A stretch of 64,000 nt of DNA from Candidatus Nanoarchaeia archaeon (GTDB taxonomy: Archaea > Nanoarchaeota > Nanoarchaeia > SCGC-AAA011-G17 > JAFCDX01): positions 62,001 to 126,000 of the forward strand of contig JAQUND010000002.1 of NCBI GenBank assembly GCA_028717785.1, written 5' to 3'. The position numbers and the translations under genes are program-made. Below the pieces are notes generated by a model. It saw only the letters and a list, made by a program, of their open reading frames with translations, did not search any database and was not told the origin of the DNA. This document shows positions 16,301 through 23,528 of this stretch, piece by piece (positions within the stretch are counted from its first letter, which is position 1; each line of letters begins with the position of its first letter).

Positions 16301-18058
16301 TTTAATAGAAAAAGTAGTACGATAAATTGTTGGATATCCATCAGATTTATACATAGTAGCATAAGTCCAAGCTTCCCCTGCTTCTAATACATCTGAATTT
16401 ATTCCATAAATTTCCCAAATTCTATTATCGGTTTTATCAATAAATCTAATATGTTCTCCTTGAGCTAAAGGCCTATTTAATTTAATTGTAAAAAAAGGTT
16501 TTAATTGATTAAGAGGTTTAGCATAAATAGAAAATAAATTATCACCAGGTTTATTTACCCATTCATATATATTTGAGCTAGAATCTCCATTTACTTGATC
16601 AACATTAGTAATTCTTAAAATTTTTGATATATCATCCAAAGTAAAAATTCTATTTTTATAATCTGATGAAATATTTCCTGATGAATCAAAAATATTAGAA
16701 GTAAAGAAAATTGAACTTTCTTTCTCATCAAGAGAAAGAATATTTACATCTGAACTTGGATCAGTAGCATAATAAGCTATTTTATATAAAGGATTTTCAG
16801 TTAAATAAAGGCCAAAATATCTATGCATTGAATAGAGAGAAGCATCATAATCATTAAATGAAAATTCTAAATTTAAAAGATTAGGACAAAGAAGATTTAA
16901 ACGTTCAAACCCTTCAGATATAAATCCATTCATATCTGTAAAATTTGAACTCTTTTGATCAAAAAAGTAAGTTGTTTCCGATCTTCCAGCTATAATACCT
17001 TTATCTATAGTTATTCCATACCATATATTTGGATCAGGATCTTTTTGAGCTGGATCTGAAAGAGATAAAAATAAAGGACTTATAACTTTATTAAGTTCTG
17101 ATAAATGGTTTCTTAAATAAGATCCTAAATTTGTACGATCTTTCATCCCCCAGGATTTAATAAGAGAGCTATTTTCAAAATATTTATTAGCTAAATTATC
17201 TAATGATAATTTATCATAAGTTTCAGTATTATAAACTCCATCTAACCTAAATATAGCAAAATAATCTGGTAAAGTATTATTTACCCAAAGAGGAGCTAAA
17301 ATTGAATAATCATCATCATAAAGTTCATCTTCAAAAAATTTAACTCCATAAGAATAATTTAAATTAAATTGTTTCCATATATCTGTTTTAGGTAATTGAA
17401 CATCTAAAGTATCTTCTGCATCTAATCTATACATTTCCCCTAAAGGAAGTGAAGAAAAAATATTACGAATATCCCCCGAAAGAACACTATTAGATGAAAC
17501 TTGTTGTTTTCTAAATTTTTTATTAGATAATATTTCAGATACTTTAAATGTATCAAAATAAAGAAAATTACTTGAATCAATAACTAATTTTATATTTCCT
17601 GATAATTTCGGATTAGTTCTTAAAAGTAAATAAGAAGTTTCCCCATCTACTTGAACATTAGAGTTTTCAAAAACATTTATACTTTCTGTAATAATATAAG
17701 GTCTATTAAGCACAGAAACATCATAAGATGTTACATAAACATTAGGATTTAGACTAGAATATATGTTAAATCTAATATTATAGGAAAAATCAAAAAGATC
17801 TCTTGTATATACATGAAAAGGAGCAATACTAGGATCTCCAGTAGATGCAATATAGAGAGCAAATCCTAAAGAAGGTTCATAAATACTAGCATCCTGACTA
17901 ATATCTAATCCATTTATCCAAAGAGAATTAGATGGAATATCAGAATTTATTTCTGGAATAATATAATAATTAGGATCTCCAGATTCTCTTCTAAAAATAA
18001 GAAATCCTCCGGATTCTTGAGTTGTTAATACTATGGTATTATCAAAATCTTTTGTCAT
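13310..18058 (-). CDS. Very large virion structural protein, 1582 aa
   Basis: No enzymatic motif and no domain I can name. Composition is beta-rich (Ser/Asn/Asp/Tyr, low Cys) throughout, with many short repeats of the type D-S-S/YDASLY typical of long phage tail proteins. It lies between the fibre at 11052 and the coiled-coil protein at 18069 with 10-17 base spacers, so it belongs to the same transcript. A role as a baseplate-to-fibre connector or long fibre shaft is inferred only from size and place. Confidence 0.7.
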   Translation of the reverse strand: MTKDFDNTIVLTTQESGGFLIFRRESGDPNYYIIPEINSDIPSNSLWINGLDISQDASIYEPSLGFALYIASTGDPSIAPFHVYTRDLFDFSYNIRFNIYSSLNPNVYVTSYDVSVLNRPYIITESINVFENSNVQVDGETSYLLLRTNPKLSGNIKLVIDSSNFLYFDTFKVSEILSNKKFRKQQVSSNSVLSGDIRNIFSSLPLGEMYRLDAEDTLDVQLPKTDIWKQFNLNYSYGVKFFEDELYDDDYSILAPLWVNNTLPDYFAIFRLDGVYNTETYDKLSLDNLANKYFENSSLIKSWGMKDRTNLGSYLRNHLSELNKVISPLFLSLSDPAQKDPDPNIWYGITIDKGIIAGRSETTYFFDQKSSNFTDMNGFISEGFERLNLLCPNLLNLEFSFNDYDASLYSMHRYFGLYLTENPLYKIAYYATDPSSDVNILSLDEKESSIFFTSNIFDSSGNISSDYKNRIFTLDDISKILRITNVDQVNGDSSSNIYEWVNKPGDNLFSIYAKPLNQLKPFFTIKLNRPLAQGEHIRFIDKTDNRIWEIYGINSDVLEAGEAWTYATMYKSDGYPTIYRTTFSIKGTVNDQITAIQKAWDVFEDYDGAPFLTGIVTLDSLSFYISTFFENHDIWFQRITAQTLDNPADPSSFFNAGAKYDDICFYGVFNPSIGDFERISADSSYGPINFELYGDRMSIMIKPLNSENYHTYSLDASIIDKFQDYMLYLCHDNWYRLIQNFDVSTLISVRSFQYVDDPTTDDDRVIVITEKPIVNVENKWNVYAVYPLTISLMGINPVKDFDYTIYDSSLGFTSNYNYKREGDVSTWSLLLATGESKILSIRNSFKITNGTGSITINGDTQSYSGTSEISPFNFNTFEGSAYIQASSNSIITYGIIDGITNFKGYKSGVSEENILDYYRVQDTTLKYGLTVPYVVKWASTGNDCRNNPLRLILDASIFDVSTNFIPYGNNFVNEISYPSFKYLTPGERNWEDYIFYDINDVIEYNIDGSIYYSTFKDIMLNNPFMDVFSKLVYSNGDVAGTKLRSSIVYYNNYKDSIDTIINGLNLSFKLEINAKTLLNLTDWDRYRISLISVSSRNKDNNSPIEFFINENTETILIVWYQGNDVLNYSKRDSTTLPGKSLLYGSLGNDIKWKAFPDNQPNYSHVKTPFGVLNSTASTSIFNLYDDHTLYDPSICSPFAQINVNIGDKLLSIFNAYDRNIVLYGGVFSFNLSFNTFKGYVDYNYFKNSGTYGEGIVNLPYSYSSNSNFYKDKTCNLDILKYIFNRNNIKYYIFHGDTILTNADFVVNPLIISINEPRTYKGVTTYNGWYVPQFYNILNFNYNEEKYLIDTVSKDFTSGNTYIRSYSNIPQYWYNKVVEQMTAYDVSVKNAINYISGFNVFKSLWDKDYYKISDEGVETPIAGYQSSLELPSFFGSKVTSLPGTLTLEEWDNTTARYTLTEERLVLNFNLTRSILNLFKNEGIFTSNWLGLTGADNIINDYIKTTILNYYNISKPKITVELWSKPNRTNEIPISYILDNTFIKMEGTNIEGNLNYINNEYIYRIDLNVNPKQQYFVKFILFEK

Positions 18059-18068
18059 GTTTTATTTC

Positions 18069-20378
18069 TTATGTGGATAAATTTTCATAAATTGATGGAT
18101 CCTGATTAACTAATGCTTGAAATAATTGTTGTAAAGTTATTGTTAATTGTGCAGGTTCTGCTAATCCTAATCCACTTGGTTTAGTTAAAGTTACATAAGT
18201 CTTAGCAGGTAAATTATCAATAGTACTTTGTAGATCTACTGTATTTTTTTGTGTAATATTTCCATCTTGACCTTTAGTTGGAAGATCATATGCAATATAA
18301 TCTGATCTATGTTTAAAATATGTTCCTGTCCCAGAATTTGGATTAGGAACTCCATCTTGTAAGTGAGTTATAACTCCAGTTGAATTAAGAGTTTCTTCCA
18401 ATTGTATTGAAGTTGTTTCTGACGCTGCATCAGTTAAAATATTTACAACTTGATCAGAACCTTCAATATTACTAGGAAATTCTATTATAACAGGAGAACA
18501 CCAATCTGATTTAATAGGATTAGTAGGCCACCCAGCTTCTGAAATAGATCTAATTTTTAATTGAACTTTTTCTCCTTTAGTAATAGCAATATCTACTTGA
18601 TTAATATTTACTGCTTGACCATCTTGTATATTTTCATCTGCCCATACATAAATTCCAAGAGAAGTATCATAATATTTAGATCTAATAGGACCTGCTACAA
18701 TATCCCAATCGGAAAAAACCCCTGTAATAGTTTGACCAGTAGAAGGATCTGTATGGCTATAAGTATTTAAAGGATTTCCAGTATTATCCATCCTTAAATA
18801 CCTATATGCAATTTCAAATTGTATAATTTCTTGAGGTCTTTCATTAGGATCTGATGTAAGAGTTTTACCATCAGGTATTTGAAAAAATCCCCTGACCCTA
18901 TACATTGGATCAACTAATACTGCACTATTTTCATAAGCAATAGTTGCTAAAGATTTTACAAGAGATTCATATTCTACAGTTTTTTTAGATAATTGACTAA
19001 TATTATTATCAATTTTAGCTTGTAAATCAGATCTTTGAGCAGGATCCGTTAAAGCTACTAATTCTGCTTTTTGTTGAGCAATAGTACTTTTTAAAGAATT
19101 AATATTAGTTTTAGTAGATTCTATTTGAGTTTGAGTTGTTTTAATAGCATCTGTATCTAAAGCTGCATTTAATTGTGTATTAAGTTGTTTTACCGAAAAT
19201 TGTGATGCTGTAATAGTAGGAGGATCTGGGGTAATTCCATAATAAGAAGAAACAAATTTTTCTTTTGCTTGACCCTCCATTTGTTTTCCAAAATCAACAA
19301 CCTGACTTAAATAATAGGATTCTAATGAAATAGTACTATTAATAAGAGTTAAATCATTAGTATAAAAAGGAATACCTATTCCCCAATCATCTGCAATAAT
19401 ATTAAAATCATCATTTATTCCTTTTAAAAAAATTACTTCGCATTCATCATAACCTATAGGAATTTGAAGAGGTTTTTCTTCAAATGGAGTAGAATAAATA
19501 TAAAAATAATTATTTATTGTTGGTTTTCCTAAACCAACAAGAGCTGTAAGAGATACTCTTTTTTCTGTTACTTCTATAGAATTAATACGATATAAACTTT
19601 CTCCATATCTTAATTGATCATTAATTTTTAATTCAATATTGTTAATAATAGAAGTATCTGATGTTAATCCATAATTTAAAGTATCTAAATAAAACCAATC
19701 TTTATTATTAATAGTAGCTTTATCGATAATTGCAAAAGATCCTGTATATTTTGTTGGATTTAAAGGAAGTTCAATAACTTCTTCATCTAACCAATAATTT
19801 TTACCATTTTGAGCTAATAAATTTATAACTCCTGAATAAGAATAACTTTTACCAATAAAATTTGTTTTAAACCATTGGGTTTCTAATGCATCAAAATTAT
19901 CAAAAATAAGTCTTCTTACAACTACTCTATCAGATCTATCATCTATTAATCCTTTAAGATCAAATTGTACAATTAATTCAGGAAATAGCATACTTTCAAA
20001 AAACCAATTTTCTCTTGTCTGAAATTTAGTAGGGGCTACAACAGTAGTTATAGCTACTGGAGATTTAGCTACTGGAACTGTAGTAACTTGTCTATAAGTT
20101 CCATCATTAAGTAATACTACTCCACTACCAGACACAAAAGTATCTATAGTATTATTTACTCTTGCCAATTGGTCTAATACAGAATGAAATGAAGGAATGC
20201 TATATGTATAAGCTGAAGGTTCACCAGTTACAGGATTAGAACCTTCTATATTAACATTTACTGTATCCTCATTTGTTGTCATTGCATCATTCATTCCTTG
20301 CATAGATTGAAGAGCTATATTAACATCTTTAGTTAAATTTACTACAGTTTGTGTAAAAGAATTAATATTATTTGCCAT
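18069..20378 (-). CDS. Tail protein with coiled coil and fibronectin-like segment, 769 aa
   Basis: The first about 60 residues are helical (SFTQTVVNLTKDVNIALQSM). A coiled coil spans about residues 405-485 (TQIESTKTNINSLKSTIAQQ and onwards). Residues about 515-665 look like a fibronectin type III pair (IIQFEIAYRYLRM, then KVQLKIRSISEAGW with SDWCSPVIIEF), as in host-specificity tail proteins. Probable tail or baseplate connector; the exact counterpart in T4 is not recognised. Within the leftward fibre operon. Confidence 0.7.
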   Translation of the reverse strand: MANNINSFTQTVVNLTKDVNIALQSMQGMNDAMTTNEDTVNVNIEGSNPVTGEPSAYTYSIPSFHSVLDQLARVNNTIDTFVSGSGVVLLNDGTYRQVTTVPVAKSPVAITTVVAPTKFQTRENWFFESMLFPELIVQFDLKGLIDDRSDRVVVRRLIFDNFDALETQWFKTNFIGKSYSYSGVINLLAQNGKNYWLDEEVIELPLNPTKYTGSFAIIDKATINNKDWFYLDTLNYGLTSDTSIINNIELKINDQLRYGESLYRINSIEVTEKRVSLTALVGLGKPTINNYFYIYSTPFEEKPLQIPIGYDECEVIFLKGINDDFNIIADDWGIGIPFYTNDLTLINSTISLESYYLSQVVDFGKQMEGQAKEKFVSSYYGITPDPPTITASQFSVKQLNTQLNAALDTDAIKTTQTQIESTKTNINSLKSTIAQQKAELVALTDPAQRSDLQAKIDNNISQLSKKTVEYESLVKSLATIAYENSAVLVDPMYRVRGFFQIPDGKTLTSDPNERPQEIIQFEIAYRYLRMDNTGNPLNTYSHTDPSTGQTITGVFSDWDIVAGPIRSKYYDTSLGIYVWADENIQDGQAVNINQVDIAITKGEKVQLKIRSISEAGWPTNPIKSDWCSPVIIEFPSNIEGSDQVVNILTDAASETTSIQLEETLNSTGVITHLQDGVPNPNSGTGTYFKHRSDYIAYDLPTKGQDGNITQKNTVDLQSTIDNLPAKTYVTLTKPSGLGLAEPAQLTITLQQLFQALVNQDPSIYENLST

Positions 20379-20402
20379 TATACTTTTATATTTTTATATT
20401 TA

Positions 20403-21494
20403 TTAATTTGTTTGCATATAAATATCTCCTCCATAAGTACAAGCATAAACATTTTCATTTGGAGCAGCAGCCATCCCAACCCAATATCTACTTGTTTGGT
20501 TTAAAGATTCAAAATTACCTATTCCCGAAGTTTGTACATAAATATCTCCGTTTTGAACACAAGCGTAAATATCTCCATTTGGAGCAGCAGCCATCCCAAA
20601 CCAATCTCTACTTGTTTGTCCTAATGCATTAAAATTTCCAGATCCTGCAGTTTGTTTATAAATATCTCCATAAATACAAGCGTAAATATCTCCATTTGGA
20701 GCAGCACACATTCCTGCCCAATTTCTAGATGTTTGTCCTAATGCATTAAAATTTCCAGATCCTGCAGTTTGCATATAAATATCCCCACCATAAACACAAG
20801 CATACACATTTCCATTTGGAGCAGCACACATTACTAACCAATTTCTAACTGTTTGTCCAAGTGAAATAAAATTTCCAGATCCAGCAGTTTGCATATAAAT
20901 ATTCCCATTTTGAACACAAGCATATATATTTCCATTTGGAGCAGCACACATTCCATACCAACTTCTACTTGTTTGTCCTAGAGCTATAAAGTTACCTGTT
21001 CCTGATGTTTGTTTATAAATATCTCCGCCAGAAACACTTGCATACACATTTCCATTTGGAGCAGCAGTCATACCTAACCATACTCTACTTGTTTGTCCTA
21101 AAGCTATGAAATTACCTAATCCTGTTAATAATAGTTTTTTCTGTATTCCTTCTATATTAACTACTAAATATGATAAACTACTACTATCATTCCAAAATTG
21201 AAATGTATTATAATTTATAGAGGGTTCATTAGTTTGAACTATAAAATTTCCTAAAAAATTTTGCCAATAGCTATCTGTAATCCCTCCTTTTAGTTCATAA
21301 GTTATTCCTTCAGAAATTACTGCAACTTTCATTCCTTCTTTTCTTCTATTTGATGAAATAGCATTTCTTGCACTAACATCTGCTACACTCATCAACCCAC
21401 CTATTCCATAAATATCTTCATGAGTTGGATAAGTATCATCTGTTGTGAATGGTACTATCTTAGCTGCTAAATTTGTTCCTGATATGTTTGCCAT
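20403..21494 (-). CDS. Receptor-binding protein A: conserved anchor plus six-repeat propeller, 363 aa
   Basis: Residues 1-71 (MANISGTNLAAKIVPF to ELKGGI) are the same as in the two following paralogues. After a linker with a WQNFLGNF segment, six repeats of about 38-40 residues follow (about 128-363), each with LGQTSR-x-W-x-GM, AAPNG-(N/D)-(I/V)-YA and GDIY-(M/K)-QT. Six repeats of this length with W and IY motifs resemble the tectonin six-bladed beta propeller, a lectin-like fold, so glycan binding at the fibre tip is likely. The fold is inferred from the repeat pattern. Confidence 0.75.
   Translation of the reverse strand: MANISGTNLAAKIVPFTTDDTYPTHEDIYGIGGLMSVADVSARNAISSNRRKEGMKVAVISEGITYELKGGITDSYWQNFLGNFIVQTNEPSINYNTFQFWNDSSSLSYLVVNIEGIQKKLLLTGLGNFIALGQTSRVWLGMTAAPNGNVYASVSGGDIYKQTSGTGNFIALGQTSRSWYGMCAAPNGNIYACVQNGNIYMQTAGSGNFISLGQTVRNWLVMCAAPNGNVYACVYGGDIYMQTAGSGNFNALGQTSRNWAGMCAAPNGDIYACIYGDIYKQTAGSGNFNALGQTSRDWFGMAAAPNGDIYACVQNGDIYVQTSGIGNFESLNQTSRYWVGMAAAPNENVYACTYGGDIYMQTN
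20406..21115 (-). repeat. Six tandem propeller-coding repeats in gene A
   Basis: About 117-base units, visible as recurring AAATATC(T/C)CC, TTTCCATTTGGAGCAGCA and TTGTCCTAATGCATTAAA blocks. They encode the six propeller blades. High DNA identity among units and with gene C invites recombination. Confidence 0.8.
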
Positions 21495-21504
21495 AATAAA
21501 TTAT
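21261..21504 (-). repeat. Anchor repeat, copy in gene A
   Basis: 244 bases covering the start of gene A and its leader, identical by eye to 23284-23527 of gene C; the inner 212 bases (21283-21494) also match gene B. Encodes the common N-terminal anchor. Confidence 0.85.
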
Positions 21505-21514
21505 ATATTTAATA

Positions 21515-22399
21515 TTAAGAAACTTTATAAATTATTACAGAATCTACACAACAAGTAACAGGGGGAGCATGAACATGTGCCATATTATCTACATTTCTAT
21601 ATTTTAATACAAAATTTCTATATCCTAAAGTAGGAAATGTAAAAGTATATGTTCCTGGGGTTTTTATAAATTGAGTATCATGTCCAGGATCTACATATGC
21701 TTTAGATTCACCTCCTCCATCAGGACTTATATCTAAACTATTTACAGTTAAAACTTCAAGAAATGTATAAGCACATCCCCCTCCACCTGGAGTTATATCA
21801 TCTACTTTTATTATTACTTTTATAGAATTTACTCCAACTGGGATTAAATCTCTATAAGCTATTATCATATTTTGATTAGTAGTACCTGTATAATCTAATC
21901 TAACTCTATTAGAATCATTAGTTACAGTACCTCTTATGGGTTTATAAGCAAAACTATTTGACCAATTTACAGGTAATCCTCCACTCCAATTATCAAATGG
22001 TTCATTTAATAATAAATCTAAATGATCTAATTCTGCTTTTTTTTGATATCCATTTATTTTTGCTATAATATACATTTGATCATTTGTTGTATTTTTCCAA
22101 AAAACAAAAGTTTTTTCTGAAAGAATAGGTTCAGTAGATTGATTAAAATATGATGGTCCAAAACTTTTCCAATTAGCATCCAATATTCCTCCTTTTAGTT
22201 CATAAGTTATTCCTTCAGAAATTACTGCAACTTTCATTCCTTCTTTTCTTCTATTTGATGAAATAGCATTTCTTGCACTAACATCTGCTACACTCATCAA
22301 CCCACCTATTCCATAAATATCTTCATGAGTTGGATAAGTATCATCTGTTGTGAATGGTACTATCTTAGCTGCTAAATTTGTTCCTGATATGTTTGCCAT
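21515..22399 (-). CDS. Receptor-binding protein B: same anchor, different C-terminal domain, 294 aa
   Basis: The first 71 residues match proteins A and C, then the sequence diverges completely. The C-terminal part (about 130-294) is a single beta-sandwich-like domain with a Trp/Asn-rich start (FDNWSGGLPVNWSNSFAY) and VNSIKVIIKVDDITPGGGG, resembling carbohydrate-binding modules in general character. The last residues contain a CC pair (TCCVDSV). It seems to be an alternative tip on the same anchor, which suggests module swapping to change host range. Confidence 0.72.
   Translation of the reverse strand: MANISGTNLAAKIVPFTTDDTYPTHEDIYGIGGLMSVADVSARNAISSNRRKEGMKVAVISEGITYELKGGILDANWKSFGPSYFNQSTEPILSEKTFVFWKNTTNDQMYIIAKINGYQKKAELDHLDLLLNEPFDNWSGGLPVNWSNSFAYKPIRGTVTNDSNRVRLDYTGTTNQNMIIAYRDLIPVGVNSIKVIIKVDDITPGGGGCAYTFLEVLTVNSLDISPDGGGESKAYVDPGHDTQFIKTPGTYTFTFPTLGYRNFVLKYRNVDNMAHVHAPPVTCCVDSVIIYKVS
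22188..22399 (-). repeat. Anchor repeat, copy in gene B
   Basis: 212 bases identical by eye to the anchor-coding segments of genes A and C. Identity stops abruptly at the end of the anchor codons, marking the recombination joint with the new C-terminal domain. Confidence 0.85.
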
Positions 22400-22413
22400 A
22401 ATATTTTCAATTT

Positions 22414-23517
22414 TTATGATTTCAAATAAATATCTCCGCTATAAACACAAGCATATATATTTCCATTTGGAGCAGCAGCCATGCCAAACCAATCTCTACT
22501 TGTTTGTCCTAATGCATTAAAATTACCTATTCCCGAAGTTTGTACATAAATATCTCCATTTTGAACACAAGCATAAATATTTCCATTTGAAGTAGCACAC
22601 ATTCCTGCCCAATCTCTAGATGTTTGCCCTAATGCATTAAAATTACCTGTTCCAGCAGTTTGCATATAAATATCTCCTCCTGTAACACTTGCATACACAT
22701 TTCCATTTGGAGCAGCAGCCATGCCAAACCAATTTCTAGATGTTTGCCCTAATGCATTAAAATTTCCAGATCCTGCTGTTTGCATATAAATATCCCCACC
22801 ACTATAAACACAAGCATATACATTTCCATTTGAAGTAGCACACATTCCTGTCCAATTCCTATGAGTTTGTCCTAATGTATTAAAATTACCTGTTCCAGCA
22901 GTTTGCATATAAATATCTCCTCCCCCGGAAACCCCTGCATACACATTTCCATTTGGAGCAGCAACCATACCAAGCCATAATGTATTTGGTTGCCCTAAAT
23001 TCACAAAACTACCTGTTCCAGCAGTTTGCATATAAATATCTCCATTATAAACACAAGCATATACATTTCCATTTGGAGCAGCAGTCATTCCTCTCCATCC
23101 TCTATTTGTTTGTCCTAATGGAGTAAAATCTAAAGATAATGATAATTCTACTTTTTTTTGTACTCCCCCTATTTTTATTATCATATACATTTTAAATGTA
23201 CTAGTATCTTGCCAAAATGAGAATGTATTATCATAAGCTATTATAGGTTTTGATGATTGTGAATAATATACTGGACCATAAGGTTGCCAATAGCTATCTG
23301 TAATCCCTCCTTTTAGTTCATAAGTTATTCCTTCAGAAATTACTGCAACTTTCATTCCTTCTTTTCTTCTATTTGATGAAATAGCATTTCTTGCACTAAC
23401 ATCTGCTACACTCATCAACCCACCTATTCCATAAATATCTTCATGAGTTGGATAAGTATCATCTGTTGTGAATGGTACTATCTTAGCTGCTAAATTTGTT
23501 CCTGATATGTTTGCCAT
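22414..23517 (-). CDS. Receptor-binding protein C: conserved anchor plus six-repeat propeller, 367 aa
   Basis: Same anchor as A and B, and the same type of propeller as A. Six repeats (about 131-367) begin with LGQTNRGWRGM and end with GDIYLKS. Repeats differ mainly at the residue between W and GM (R, L, T, F, A, F in order) and in the loop before GDIY, which would put variable side chains on one face of the propeller. It is the first of the three in transcription order. Probable glycan-binding fibre tip. Confidence 0.75.
   Translation of the reverse strand: MANISGTNLAAKIVPFTTDDTYPTHEDIYGIGGLMSVADVSARNAISSNRRKEGMKVAVISEGITYELKGGITDSYWQPYGPVYYSQSSKPIIAYDNTFSFWQDTSTFKMYMIIKIGGVQKKVELSLSLDFTPLGQTNRGWRGMTAAPNGNVYACVYNGDIYMQTAGTGSFVNLGQPNTLWLGMVAAPNGNVYAGVSGGGDIYMQTAGTGNFNTLGQTHRNWTGMCATSNGNVYACVYSGGDIYMQTAGSGNFNALGQTSRNWFGMAAAPNGNVYASVTGGDIYMQTAGTGNFNALGQTSRDWAGMCATSNGNIYACVQNGDIYVQTSGIGNFNALGQTSRDWFGMAAAPNGNIYACVYSGDIYLKS
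22420..23132 (-). repeat. Six tandem propeller-coding repeats in gene C
   Basis: Same kind of about 117-120-base unit as in gene A, with shared blocks such as TTTCCATTTGGAGCAGCA. Two units carry GAAGTAGCA instead (encoding ATS in place of AAP), showing that blades have been shuffled rather than copied once. Confidence 0.8.
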
Positions 23518-23527
23518 AATAAATTAT
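23284..23527 (-). repeat. Anchor repeat, copy in gene C
   Basis: Third copy, 244 bases identical by eye to the copy in gene A including the AATAAATTAT leader before the start codon. Confidence 0.85.
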
Positions 23528-23528
23528 T

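Noticed and set aside
20403..23517. CRISPR array or diversity-generating retroelement
   Set aside because: The repeats are in-frame protein blades of about 117 bases without unique spacers, and there is no reverse transcriptase or template repeat in the window.
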